The position numbers were made by a program, and so were the translations under genes. A stretch of 64,000 nt of DNA, taken from assembly GCA_016703785.1 (NCBI GenBank), contig JADJBM010000032.1:310001-374000 (forward strand). Reading direction: 5' to 3'. Positions 17,402-25,781 of this stretch are shown here, piece after piece (the stretch's first letter is position 1; the number at the start of each line of letters is the position of its first letter). This stretch comes from Betaproteobacteria bacterium (GTDB lineage Bacteria > Pseudomonadota > Gammaproteobacteria > Burkholderiales > Rhodocyclaceae). The notes beneath the pieces are model-generated. The model had not been told where the DNA came from and made no database searches. It saw nothing but the letters and a program-made list of their open reading frames with translations.

Positions 17402-18297
17402 TCCCCTCGCGGTGCGCCGCCGATGAAGCCCACCACCTCGTTGATCACCGCCGAGTCGTAGAGCGCGCCGCGGTGGCCGAGGCCATGCGTGGCGACGAAG
17501 CGTGCGCCCGGCCAGTGCCGTGCGTAGCGTTCGCCGTCGCGGACGGGATTGTCGCGGTCGTCGATGTCGTGAATGATCAGCGCCGGCTGCTTCAGCATCG
17601 GTGCGGTCGCCTCCACCTCGAAGTCGCTCCAGCGGATGCCGAAGCGCCGCTCGATCTGCGCCTGCATCAGCGCGCGCACGCCTTCCGGCAGCCACAGCAG
17701 CCGCGCGAAACGGTAGGAGTACTCGGTCAGACTGGCCGGCGGCGCCAGGAGCACCGCCTTGCCGACTTGCGCCCCGCGCGACAGGACGTAACCCGCCACG
17801 GCGCCGCCGAGCGAATGCCCGACGATGGCTTCCACCGCGCCGAGATGGCGCAGCACCGCATCGAGGGCGGCGGCCATGTGCACCACCGAGGATTCGCGTC
17901 CGCCCGTCATGCCGTGGCCGGGCGCATCGAAGGCCACCACCGAGTAGCCGCGCGCCAGCAACGGCGCGACGTAGCTGCGCAGCTGTGCCGCGCGGCCGCC
18001 CCAGCCGTGCACCAGCACGACGGCCGGGTCCTCCGCGCGACCCCAGCGCCAGCCGACCAGCTTGCCCGTGGGCATCGGCACGGTGAACAGCGAGGCTTCT
18101 TCCAGCGCCGTCAATTCGGCTTCCCTGAAGCGATGGCGCGGCGGGGTGAGGAACAGGCGGCGCGCGCGCTTGCCGGCTTTCTTCGGCGAGAGGGGTGCGA
18201 GAACGCGAAAGGCCAGGCGATGGCGGGTGAGCGCGACAATAAAACGAACGGTCGTGCTTAATTTGGGACTAAAAAAAAGCGGCAGTGGCAATTCCAT
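17398..18297 (-). CDS. Alpha/beta hydrolase
   Basis: 299 residues from ATG 18297 (MELPLPLFF). An oxyanion-hole HGWGG segment lies near residue 94, the nucleophile elbow is GHSLGG near 158, Asp is likely in HDIDDRDNP near 245, and the catalytic His is in HGLGHRGAL near 275. It belongs to the esterase/lipase-like hydrolases; the substrate cannot be told from sequence. It follows the TetR gene at 18311-18916 with a 13-bp gap and the two are probably co-transcribed. Confidence 0.85.
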   Translation of the reverse strand: MELPLPLFFSPKLSTTVRFIVALTRHRLAFRVLAPLSPKKAGKRARRLFLTPPRHRFREAELTALEEASLFTVPMPTGKLVGWRWGRAEDPAVVLVHGWGGRAAQLRSYVAPLLARGYSVVAFDAPGHGMTGGRESSVVHMAAALDAVLRHLGAVEAIVGHSLGGAVAGYVLSRGAQVGKAVLLAPPASLTEYSYRFARLLWLPEGVRALMQAQIERRFGIRWSDFEVEATAPMLKQPALIIHDIDDRDNPVRDGERYARHWPGARFVATHGLGHRGALYDSAVINEVVGFIGGAPRGE

Positions 18298-18310
18298 GGC
18301 AGCTACTCCT

Positions 18311-18916
18311 TCACGCGTTTGCCGACGGGGCGGCGTAATCGCGAACCAGACGCTCGAAGGCGTCGAGTGCGCGCTGGCTGGCATCCTTTTCCCTGAACAG
18401 GCGCTGGCCTTGCATGGTGACCAGGACGATGCCGGAAAACTCGAATACGAACTGATCGACGTCGGTGTCGGGCCGCAGTTCGCCCGCCTCGATGGCCATG
18501 CGCACGGCGTTGGCGAGCAGGCGGCGGCCGTCGGCGAGCCCGGCCTCGACCGCATCGCGCACCGGGCCGGGCTGGTCGTCGAATTCGTTGGCGGCGGCGT
18601 TCATGGGGCAGCCGCCGGGCAGCTTGGCGCGGCGCGTCCAGTCGATCCAGTTGGTCAGGATGGCGCGCAGGCGGGCGATGCCGCGCGGCGATTTCAGTGC
18701 CGGCCGCACGACGGTGTCGACAAAGCGCTGCTGGCCTTCGCGCAGGACGGCGATCTGCATTTCTTCCTTCGAGCCGAAGTGCGCGAAGAGGCCGCTTTTC
18801 GACATGCCGGCCTTGTCGGCCAGCGCGCCGATGCTCAGGCCGCTGACGCCGACCTGGCTGGCCAGCGCCAAGGCCTCGTCGAGAATGCCCTGCCGGGTTT
18901 CTTCACCTTTTCCCAT
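18311..18916 (-). CDS. TetR/AcrR-family transcriptional regulator
   Basis: 201 residues. The N-terminal HTH reads ETRQGILDEALALASQVGVSGLSIGALADKAGMSKSGLFAHFGSKEEMQ. The C-terminal ligand domain resembles the TetR_C_16-like type (KLPGGCPMNAAANEFDDQPGPVRDAV). ATG 18916 (MGKGEETRQ) is chosen over an earlier in-frame start at 18952 because the longer form would read through the palindrome at 18931-18942. Likely autorepressor and repressor of the downstream hydrolase. Confidence 0.87.
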   Translation of the reverse strand: MGKGEETRQGILDEALALASQVGVSGLSIGALADKAGMSKSGLFAHFGSKEEMQIAVLREGQQRFVDTVVRPALKSPRGIARLRAILTNWIDWTRRAKLPGGCPMNAAANEFDDQPGPVRDAVEAGLADGRRLLANAVRMAIEAGELRPDTDVDQFVFEFSGIVLVTMQGQRLFREKDASQRALDAFERLVRDYAAPSANA

Positions 18917-18930
18917 GGCTGATTTATAGC

Positions 18931-18942
18931 ACGAACGTTCGT
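18931..18942. promoter_or_regulatory. Perfect palindrome, probable TetR operator
   Basis: ACGAACGTTCGT is a perfect 12-bp palindrome 14 bp upstream of the TetR start codon, in the expected promoter position. TetR autoregulators commonly bind such sites. Inference from position and symmetry. Confidence 0.65.
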
Positions 18943-18954
18943 TTTTAGTCAAGC

Positions 18955-18984
18955 CAAAAAAAGAGGCGCCGAAGCGCCTCTTTT
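18955..18984 (-). terminator. Intrinsic terminator of the leftward Liv operon
   Basis: On the minus strand, AAGAGGCGC, a TTCG tetraloop, GCGCCTCTT and a T-run form a textbook rho-independent terminator 18 bp after the LivK-like stop. It also separates this operon from the TetR promoter. Confidence 0.9.
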
Positions 18985-19001
18985 GTCAGGAATGGTTTTG
19001 C

Positions 19002-20174
19002 TTATTCCAGATAGTCGGTGACCGTCACCCACTTGCCGTTCTGGATCTGGCTGGCGCGGGACTTGGTGTTGCCCAGATGCTGCTTCGGCGTGAAGGAGTA
19101 GACCGGGCTACCGAACATGTCGCGCGGGAAAGTGCTGGACTCCAGCGTCTTGACGAAGGCCTCGGTGGTCAGCTTCGGGCCGGTCTTGTTGGCGACCTGG
19201 AAGAACAGGTCGGCAATGACGTAGCCGTAGGCGGAGAACAGGCCGGGGTCTTCGTTGAACTGGGCCTTGTAGCGGGCCGCCCAGTCGCGGATGTTCTTCG
19301 AGGGATCATCCGCATAAGGCACGCCGACCTGGTGCATGGAGTAGAAGCCCTCCACCGCCTTGCCGCCGAGCTTGTGGATCAGGTCGGTGTACGAGGCCGA
19401 CGTGCCGATGAAGTTCGGGTTCCAGCCCATCTTGCGCGCGGTGCCGATGGTGCCGAGCGTCTCGCGGATGATGGTGCCCATGACCACGGTGTCGCAGTTC
19501 GAACCCTTCATCTTCGCCACCTGGGCGGCGAAGTCGGTCGCGCCGCGCTTGTAGGTGGTGACTTCGGTGAACTTCTGGCCGATTTCCTTCAGGCCGGCCT
19601 CGGCGCCGTGGAAGATCTCCAGACCGAATTCATCGTCCTGGTAGATGACGCAGAAGGACTTGGCGCCGCGTTCCTTGCTCATCCATTTCACGCCGTTGCG
19701 GATCTGGTCGTAATAGGGGGCGGCGAAGGAGAACTTCAGCTTGTGCAGCGGATCGTACATCTGGCGCGCGGCGGTCAGCGGGAAGAGGTGGGTGATGTTC
19801 TTCTCGAAGAGGATCGGCATGGTGGCCATGGCAACCGGGGTGCCGATGGTGCCGATCATGGAGAAGATCTGATCCTTCTGCACCATCTTCTGTGCCGCCA
19901 GGATGCCCTTCTTCGGATCGTAGCCGCTGTCCTCGACAACCAGCTTGATCTTGCGGCCATGAACGCCACCCGCCGCGTTGATTTCGTCGACGCGCATCTG
20001 CATGCCGTTGCGTGCTGGTTTGCTGAAGCCGGCGAGCGGTCCGGACAGGTCCTGGATGGATCCGACGACGACCTCGTCCTTGGTGACCCCTTGCTGCGCC
20101 GCAACAGCCGAGCCGGCCAGTGCTGCGCCCGTGGCCATGATGGCGAGTGTTCTTGCGATTGTTTTCAGCTTCAT
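19002..20174 (-). CDS. Branched-chain-amino-acid-type ABC transporter substrate-binding protein
   Basis: 390 residues, periplasmic. The signal peptide is MKLKTIARTLAIMATGAALAGSAVAAQQ. The mature protein starts with VTKDEVVVGSIQDLSGPLAGFSKPARNGMQMRVDEINAAGGVHGRKI, typical of Leu/Ile/Val-type (peripla_BP_6) receptors. In this family ligands also include aromatic acids, dicarboxylates and other organic acids. The neighbouring CoA ligase and beta-oxidation genes argue for an organic-acid substrate here rather than an amino acid. ATG 20174 is preceded by GAGAGGAGG. Last gene of the leftward operon. Confidence 0.88.
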   Translation of the reverse strand: MKLKTIARTLAIMATGAALAGSAVAAQQGVTKDEVVVGSIQDLSGPLAGFSKPARNGMQMRVDEINAAGGVHGRKIKLVVEDSGYDPKKGILAAQKMVQKDQIFSMIGTIGTPVAMATMPILFEKNITHLFPLTAARQMYDPLHKLKFSFAAPYYDQIRNGVKWMSKERGAKSFCVIYQDDEFGLEIFHGAEAGLKEIGQKFTEVTTYKRGATDFAAQVAKMKGSNCDTVVMGTIIRETLGTIGTARKMGWNPNFIGTSASYTDLIHKLGGKAVEGFYSMHQVGVPYADDPSKNIRDWAARYKAQFNEDPGLFSAYGYVIADLFFQVANKTGPKLTTEAFVKTLESSTFPRDMFGSPVYSFTPKQHLGNTKSRASQIQNGKWVTVTDYLE

Positions 20175-20226
20175 GTGGTGCCTCCTCTCCGTGAATGGAC
20201 TGGTTCCAGCTTTTTATCCAGTAGTG

Positions 20227-22092
20227 TTAACGGTACATGGATTCTATAAGTTCTGCATATTTTTGATTCACCAGCTTGCGCTTGAGTTTCATGGTCGGCG
20301 TCAGTTCCTCGTCCTCGGCCGACAGCTTCTGTTCTATCAGGCGGAATTTCTTGACCTGCTCGACGCGGGCGAACTGCTTGTTGACGCGTTGCAGTTCCTC
20401 CTCGATCAGGCCCTGGATTTCCGGTGCTCGGCACAGGCTGACATAGTTCGAGAAGTGGATGTCGTGATCCTGGGCGTACTTCTCGACGTTGTCCTGGTCG
20501 ATCATGACCAGGCAGACCAGGTAGGGTCGCCGGTCGCCGATGACGACCGCGTCGGTGATGTAGGGCGAAAACTTGAGCTGGTTCTCGATCTCGGATGGCG
20601 TGATGTTCTTGCCGCCCGCCGTGATGATGATGTCCTTGAGGCGATCGGAGATCTTGAAGAAGCCGTCCGCATCCGCGGAGCCGACATCGCCGCTGTGCAG
20701 CCAGCCCTCCGCATCGATGGTTTCGGCGGTCTTCTCGGGCTGGTTCAGGTAGCCCATGAAGATGTTGTCGCCGCGCACCAGCAACTCGCCGGTGTCGGCG
20801 AGCTTGACCTCGCAGTAGGCGTTGGCGACGCCGATCATGCCGGGCTTGATGCGCGACAGCGGCGTGCAGGTGGCGCCGCCCCCGGTCTCGGTCATGCCCC
20901 AGACTTCCAGCATCGGCACGCCCAGCGCCATGTACCAGCGCACCAGGTCGGGCGAGATCGGCGCCGCGCCGGTGACGAGGAAGCGGCAGTTGTGAATGCC
21001 GATCAGCTTGCGCACGTTGTTGAGCACCAGCACGCGGCCCAGCCAGTGCAGGGCCTTGAGTCCGCTGCCGATGGGCTTGCCCTGTTCGTAGAGGGAGACC
21101 ATGTGCAGGCCCAGGCCGACGGCCCACTTGTAGGCGAGCTTTTCCAGCGCGGTGGCCTCGGCCAGGGCGATGGAGACGCCCGAGTAGAACTTCTCCCAGA
21201 TGCGCGGCACGGCGAGGAACACGGTCGGCTTGATCTCGCGCACGTTCTCCGGAATGGTCTCCGGGTTTTCGACGAAATTCAGCTTGGCGCCGGTGTACAG
21301 CGAGAAATAGGCGCCCGCCATGCGCTCGGCGACGTGGCACAGGGGCAGGAAGCACATGTGCTCGTCTTCCTCGTTTTGCGCAATGATGAGGTTGAAGCCG
21401 CGCACGGAATACAGCACGTTGTGGTGCGAGAGCATTGCCCCCTTGGGCTTGCCGGTGGTGCCGGAGGTGTAGATGAGGATGGCCAGATCTTCCGCCTTGC
21501 GGCTGTCGATGCGCGCCTGCCATTCCTGTTCGGCTTCGGCGCCAAGGCGTGTAATGCGCTCGCGGCCGATTTCGCGCAGGCGCTCGAGGCTGATCACCTG
21601 CGGGTCATCGAGGTCGCGCAGGCCTTCGGTTTCCCAGACGATGATCTTTCTCAGGAGCGGCAGGTTGTCGCGCACCTGCAGCGCCTTGTCGAGTTGCTCC
21701 TCATCCTCGACGAATAGATAGACCGAGCTGGAATCCAGCGTCAGGTATTCGACCTGGGCGGCAGCATCGGTCGGATAGATGCCGGAACTGATGCCGCCGG
21801 CGCACAGCGCACCGAGGTCGCTGAACAGCCACTCTTGCCGCGTGTTGCCGAGAACCGAGGCCGTCTCGCCAGGTTCGAATCCGAGTTCGATCAGGCCCAT
21901 GCCAATGTCGCGCACGATGTCGCCGAGCTGGCGCCAGGTCAGGGTCTGCCAGAGTCCGTAGGATTTCTGGCGGAAGATGGTCTTGTCACTGCGCTGTTCG
22001 ACGGCGTTCCAGAACATGCGCGGGATCGTGTCGCCCGGCACGACGATCTCGCGGGTTGCCCAGGATTGCGAATTGTCCGTATTCCACCACAT
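20227..22092 (-). CDS. AMP-forming long-chain acyl-CoA synthetase-like ligase
   Basis: 621 residues from ATG 22092 (MWWNTDNSQSW). Adenylation motifs: LIYTSGTTGKPKGAMLSHHN (P-loop, about residue 200), WGMTETGGG near 355, and GWLHSGDVGSADADGFFKISDRLKDIIITAGGKNI near 445, with the conserved Asp and Arg. The C-terminal lysine is plausible in TPTMKLKRKLV near 605. It is of FadD/long-chain type by length and by the EEELQRVNKQFARVEQVKKF tail. Being placed between LivF and the binding protein, it probably activates the imported acid to its CoA ester. Confidence 0.88.
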   Translation of the reverse strand: MWWNTDNSQSWATREIVVPGDTIPRMFWNAVEQRSDKTIFRQKSYGLWQTLTWRQLGDIVRDIGMGLIELGFEPGETASVLGNTRQEWLFSDLGALCAGGISSGIYPTDAAAQVEYLTLDSSSVYLFVEDEEQLDKALQVRDNLPLLRKIIVWETEGLRDLDDPQVISLERLREIGRERITRLGAEAEQEWQARIDSRKAEDLAILIYTSGTTGKPKGAMLSHHNVLYSVRGFNLIIAQNEEDEHMCFLPLCHVAERMAGAYFSLYTGAKLNFVENPETIPENVREIKPTVFLAVPRIWEKFYSGVSIALAEATALEKLAYKWAVGLGLHMVSLYEQGKPIGSGLKALHWLGRVLVLNNVRKLIGIHNCRFLVTGAAPISPDLVRWYMALGVPMLEVWGMTETGGGATCTPLSRIKPGMIGVANAYCEVKLADTGELLVRGDNIFMGYLNQPEKTAETIDAEGWLHSGDVGSADADGFFKISDRLKDIIITAGGKNITPSEIENQLKFSPYITDAVVIGDRRPYLVCLVMIDQDNVEKYAQDHDIHFSNYVSLCRAPEIQGLIEEELQRVNKQFARVEQVKKFRLIEQKLSAEDEELTPTMKLKRKLVNQKYAELIESMYR

Positions 22093-22112
22093 AGCCGTAT
22101 CCGTGATCCGTG

Positions 22113-22901
22113 TTAACGCCAGTTCTTCTTCTTCTTCCAGCGGCGCGTGCCGCGCACGCCGGTTTCCTTGATGCCGAGGTAGAACTCCTTGATGTCGTCC
22201 TTTTCGCGCAGCACGTCGCAGCGGTCCTCCATGACGATGCGGCCCACTTCGAGGACGTAGCCGTAGTCGGCGTATTTCAGCGCCACGCGCGCGTTCTGCT
22301 CGACCACCAGCAGGGTGACGCCGCGCTCGCGGTTGATGCGCACGACGATCTCGAAGATCTCCTTCGTCAGCTTGGGCGAGAGGCCGAGGCTGGGCTCGTC
22401 GAGCAGCATGATGGTCGGCTTGGCGAGCAGCGCCCGCGAGATGGCGAGCATCTGCTGCTGGCCGCCCGAGAGCAGGCCGGCCTGCTGGCCGCTGCGTTCC
22501 TTGAGGATGGGGAAGTAGGCGTGGATCTGCTCGATCTCCTGCTCCACGGCCGCGCGCTCGCCGATGGAGCGCGTATAGGCGCCCATGAGGAGATTCTCCC
22601 GCACCGTCAGCAGCGGAAAGATTTCGCGGCCCTCGGGAACATGGGCGATGCCCTGGCGCACGATCCAGGCCGGATCCCGCTTCTGGATCTGCTCGCCCTT
22701 GTAGACGACGCTGCCCTTCTGCGGGTCGATGATGCCGGAGATGGTTTTCAGGATGGTCGACTTGCCGGCGCCGTTGGCGCCGAGCACGGTGACGATGCTG
22801 CCCTGGCGCACCGCGAGGGATACGCCACGGATGGCTTTCACCGGGCCGTAGGACGACTCGACGTTGTTCAGCTGGAGAATGATTTCGCCTTCGCGGCTCA
22901 T
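22113..22901 (-). CDS. livF: ABC transporter ATPase, LivF type
   Basis: 262 residues. Walker A GANGAGKST near residue 42, Q-loop region near 90, signature LSGGQQQML near 143, Walker B TIMLLDEPSLGLSP near 163. The lysine-rich C-terminal tail (RRWKKKKNWR) is unusual for LivF. The start overlaps the livG stop (ATGA at 22898-22901). It energises the importer formed with LivH, LivM and LivG. Confidence 0.92.
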   Translation of the reverse strand: MSREGEIILQLNNVESSYGPVKAIRGVSLAVRQGSIVTVLGANGAGKSTILKTISGIIDPQKGSVVYKGEQIQKRDPAWIVRQGIAHVPEGREIFPLLTVRENLLMGAYTRSIGERAAVEQEIEQIHAYFPILKERSGQQAGLLSGGQQQMLAISRALLAKPTIMLLDEPSLGLSPKLTKEIFEIVVRINRERGVTLLVVEQNARVALKYADYGYVLEVGRIVMEDRCDVLREKDDIKEFYLGIKETGVRGTRRWKKKKNWR

Positions 22902-23699
22902 GCGGCGGCTCCGGCGCTTGCAGGAAGGTCGTCGTCAGCGCCACCGAGGTAGGCTTCGACAACATCCGGATGCGATTGCACTTCCGCAGCGGTGCCGAGC
23001 GCCAGCATCTCGCCCTGGTTGAGCGCGAGCACCCGATCGGAGACGTGCGAGACCAGGCCCATGTCATGCTCGACCATCAGCACCGTGATGCCGAGGTCGT
23101 GCTTGATGTCCTCGATCCAGAAGCCCATCTCCTCGGTTTCCTCGACGTTGAGGCCGGACGAGGGCTCGTCGAGCAGCAGCAGCTTCGGCCGCATCGCCAG
23201 CGCGCGGCCCAGCTCGACCACCTTGCGCACGCCGTAGGGCAGCCCGGCGACCATGCTGGTCGCGGTAGTGCTGCAGCTCGAGGAATTCGATGACCTCCTC
23301 GACGGTGCGGCGGAACTGCAGCTCGGCGCGCCGCGTCGCGGGGGTGAACAGCAAATCCTGCAGCCAGTTGGTGTGGCGGTGGCAGTGGCGGCCGACCAGC
23401 AGGTTCTGCAGCACGGTGGCGTGCTCGAACAGCTCGATGTTCTGGAAGGTGCGGGCGATGCCCAGCCGGGCAATCTCGTAGGGCGCCAGCGCGGTGGTCT
23501 TCTCGCCCTCGAAGGTGACGAAGCCGCTCGTGGGCTGGTACAGCCCGCTGATCATGTTGAAGATGGTGGTCTTGCCCGCGCCATTGGGGCCGATCAGTGA
23601 GAACACCTCGTTGGGCCAGATCTCGAAGGAGACGTTGTCGACGGCCTTGAGGCCGCCAAACTGGATGGAGAGGCGCTCGACCTGCAATAAGGGTTTCAT
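22898..23699 (-). CDS. livG: ABC transporter ATPase, LivG type (one-base frameshift)
   Basis: ATP-binding subunit of the importer. It starts at ATG 23699 (MKPLLQVERLSIQFGG), overlapping the livM stop. Walker A GPNGAGKTT and the LivG-specific GIARTFQNIELFEH are in the first frame. After LELQHYRD the frame is lost and resumes as SMVAGLPYGVRKVVELGRALAMRPKLLLLDEPSSGLN (signature-equivalent region and Walker B). The span is 802 bp, one base too many; an extra C in GACCAGC (minus strand, around 23257-23259) explains it. The two halves are otherwise perfect, so a sequencing error is more likely than loss of function. Confidence 0.85.
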
Positions 23700-24772
23700 T
23701 TCATTCGCTCCGATTTCATGTAGCTCTTCTGTCGTCGGAACATGCCCTTGCGGTAGAAGGGGAACAGCTGGAAATAGGTGCGGATCTTCAGCCAGCGGCC
23801 GTAGAGGCCCATCGGCTCGAAGAGAATGAAGATGATCAGGATGATGCCGAAGATGGTCGGCTGCAGGCCGGTCTGCTGGCCGATGGCGGGCGGCAGCCAG
23901 TCCTTGGCGATGACGATGAACTGCTGGACGCCGATCCAGAATGCCGCGCCGAAGATTGCGCCGTAGATGGAGCCGACGCCGCCGACGACGAGGATGATGA
24001 GCAGTTCGATGGATTGCAGGAAGGTGAATTGCTCCGGCGAGAGGTAGCGCAGCTTGTGGGCGTAGAGCGCGCCGGCGATGCCGGTGATGGCGGCGGACAG
24101 GGCGAAGGCCGTGGTCTTGTAGTAGGCCAGGTTGATGCCCATGCTTTGCGCCGAGACCTCGGAGTCGCGGATGGCAACGAAGGCGCGGCCGGTGGGGCTG
24201 CGCAGCAGGTTCATGACGCCCACCACGCACAGCACCAGGATGATCAGGCACAGGTAGTACATGCGCTGTTCGCTGTCGATGGGCAGGCCGAAGACTTCCA
24301 GGCTGCCCAGCATCATGCCGCTGTTGCCGCCGGTGACGCTGTCCGCGCGGGTGATGCCCTCCTCGACGATGAAGCCGAAGGCCAGGGTGGCGATGGCCAG
24401 GTACATGCCCTTCACGCGCAGGGCCGGCAGACCGACGATGATGCCGGTGATGCCGGAGACCAGCGCCGCGAAGGTCAGCGACAGGGCGAAGGGCCAGCCC
24501 AACTGCTGCAGGTAGCCCTCGGTGTAGGCGCCCATGGCGAGGAAGGCGGCATGGCCGATGGACACCTGCCCGGTGAAGCCGACCAGGATCATGAGGCCGA
24601 CGCTGACGATGGCGTAGATCCAGATGAACACCAGTTGCGAGACGTAGTATTCCGGCATCAGCCAGGGCATGGCGAGCAGCAGCACGGCCAGCGCGGCATA
24701 CCAGAATATCTGCCCCTTGTGCTTGAAGAGGCGGACGTCCTGATGGTAGTGGGTCTTGAACTGAAATCTCAT
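23696..24772 (-). CDS. livM: ABC transporter permease, LivM type
   Basis: 358 residues with about eight to ten membrane segments. The family segment LVGFTGQVSIGHAAFLAMGAYTEGYL is near residue 65 and GGVGSIYGAIFGAAFWIGV near 265. The hydrophilic extension at the end (RRQKSYMKSERMK) leads into the livG overlap. Start ATG 24772 overlaps the livH stop, so livHMGF is translationally coupled throughout. Confidence 0.92.
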   Translation of the reverse strand: MRFQFKTHYHQDVRLFKHKGQIFWYAALAVLLLAMPWLMPEYYVSQLVFIWIYAIVSVGLMILVGFTGQVSIGHAAFLAMGAYTEGYLQQLGWPFALSLTFAALVSGITGIIVGLPALRVKGMYLAIATLAFGFIVEEGITRADSVTGGNSGMMLGSLEVFGLPIDSEQRMYYLCLIILVLCVVGVMNLLRSPTGRAFVAIRDSEVSAQSMGINLAYYKTTAFALSAAITGIAGALYAHKLRYLSPEQFTFLQSIELLIILVVGGVGSIYGAIFGAAFWIGVQQFIVIAKDWLPPAIGQQTGLQPTIFGIILIIFILFEPMGLYGRWLKIRTYFQLFPFYRKGMFRRQKSYMKSERMK

Positions 24773-25668
24773 CAGACCCTCTTCCTGAGGTTCTCGCCGA
24801 ACAGGCCGGTGGGCTTGACCGCCAGCATGATCAGCACGACGACATAGGCGGCGATGTCCTTGAAGCCTTCGGGCAGGTAGAAACCGGCGAGCATTTCGAC
24901 GACGCCGATGATCAGGCCGCCGACCAGCGCGCCCGGAATGCTGCCGAAGCCGCCGATCACCGCGGCGGGAAAGGCCTTCAGGCCGACGAAGCCCATGTTG
25001 GCATGGACGAAGGTGATCGGCGCGAGCAGCAGTCCGGCGCAGGCCGAAACGGCGGCGGAAAGACCCCACACCAGCATGTTGATGCGGCGCACGGGGATGC
25101 CCATGTAGAAGGCGGCCAGCTGATTCTGCGAGGTGGCCTTCATGGCGATGCCGATCTTGGTGTGCTTGAAGAGCAGGTAGAGGCCGATGATCAGCGCCAC
25201 GGTGACGGCGATGATCACCAGATGTTCCATCGGCAGCACCAGGCCGCCTTCATTGCCCTGACCGCCGAGGCGGACGATCTGGTCCCGGTAGGGCACCGGC
25301 AGGACGTGGGTTTCCGTGCCCCAGACGGGAATCATGGTGACCATGCCGCGCGAGAGGAAGCCGATACCGATGGTCACCATCACCACGGTGAAGGAAGGGT
25401 GGCCCAGCAGGGGCCTCAGCACGGTGCGTTCGAGCAGCATGCCGAAGAGGAACATGACGATCAGTGTGGCGAGGAAGGCGATCCAGAAGGGCATGCCCAT
25501 GGCCACGCTGGTGCCCAGGCCGACGAAGCCGCCGAGCATCATCAGGTCGCCCTGGGCGAAGTTGACCGCCTCGGTCGCCTTGTAGATCAGCACGAAGCCG
25601 AGGGCCAGCAGGCCGTAGATGCAGCCTTGCGCGATGCCGCTCGCAACGAGTTGCAGGAATTGCAGCAA
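24772..25668 (-). CDS. livH: ABC transporter permease, LivH type
   Basis: 298 residues. Typical LivH sequence: GIAQGCIYGLLALGFVLIYKATEAVNFAQGDLMMLGGF at the N-terminus and GLKAFPAAVIGGFGSIPGALVGGLIIGVVE near residue 232. The start appears to be TTG 25668, with GGAGGGGG about 10 bp upstream. First gene of the transporter block; 113 bp separate it from the FadB-like gene, so it may have its own promoter as well as read-through. Confidence 0.9.
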   Translation of the reverse strand: MLQFLQLVASGIAQGCIYGLLALGFVLIYKATEAVNFAQGDLMMLGGFVGLGTSVAMGMPFWIAFLATLIVMFLFGMLLERTVLRPLLGHPSFTVVMVTIGIGFLSRGMVTMIPVWGTETHVLPVPYRDQIVRLGGQGNEGGLVLPMEHLVIIAVTVALIIGLYLLFKHTKIGIAMKATSQNQLAAFYMGIPVRRINMLVWGLSAAVSACAGLLLAPITFVHANMGFVGLKAFPAAVIGGFGSIPGALVGGLIIGVVEMLAGFYLPEGFKDIAAYVVVLIMLAVKPTGLFGENLRKRV

Positions 25669-25781
25669 AACCCGACCCCCTCCGTAGTCTCGTCTTTATA
25701 TTGCGCCCTGCGGGCGGGCACTGCGCTTGTTTCGCAGTGCAGAATAGTCTTTCGCTATTCGTATTGTGAGGCGATTATGAC
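25669..25781. other. Intergenic region with two hairpins and a REP-like fragment
   Basis: Holds CACTGCG/CGCAGTG (25719-25739) and GAATAG/CTATTC (25742-25760) inverted repeats and an AAACCCGACCCC stretch like the REP-like units at 9832. On the minus strand TATAAA near 25700 could be a -10 element for livH. No T-run follows the hairpins, so termination here is doubtful. Confidence 0.35.

Noticed and set aside
21860..21895. GGTTCGAATCCGA resembling a tRNA T-loop
   Set aside because: It lies antisense inside the acyl-CoA ligase gene with no cloverleaf around it.
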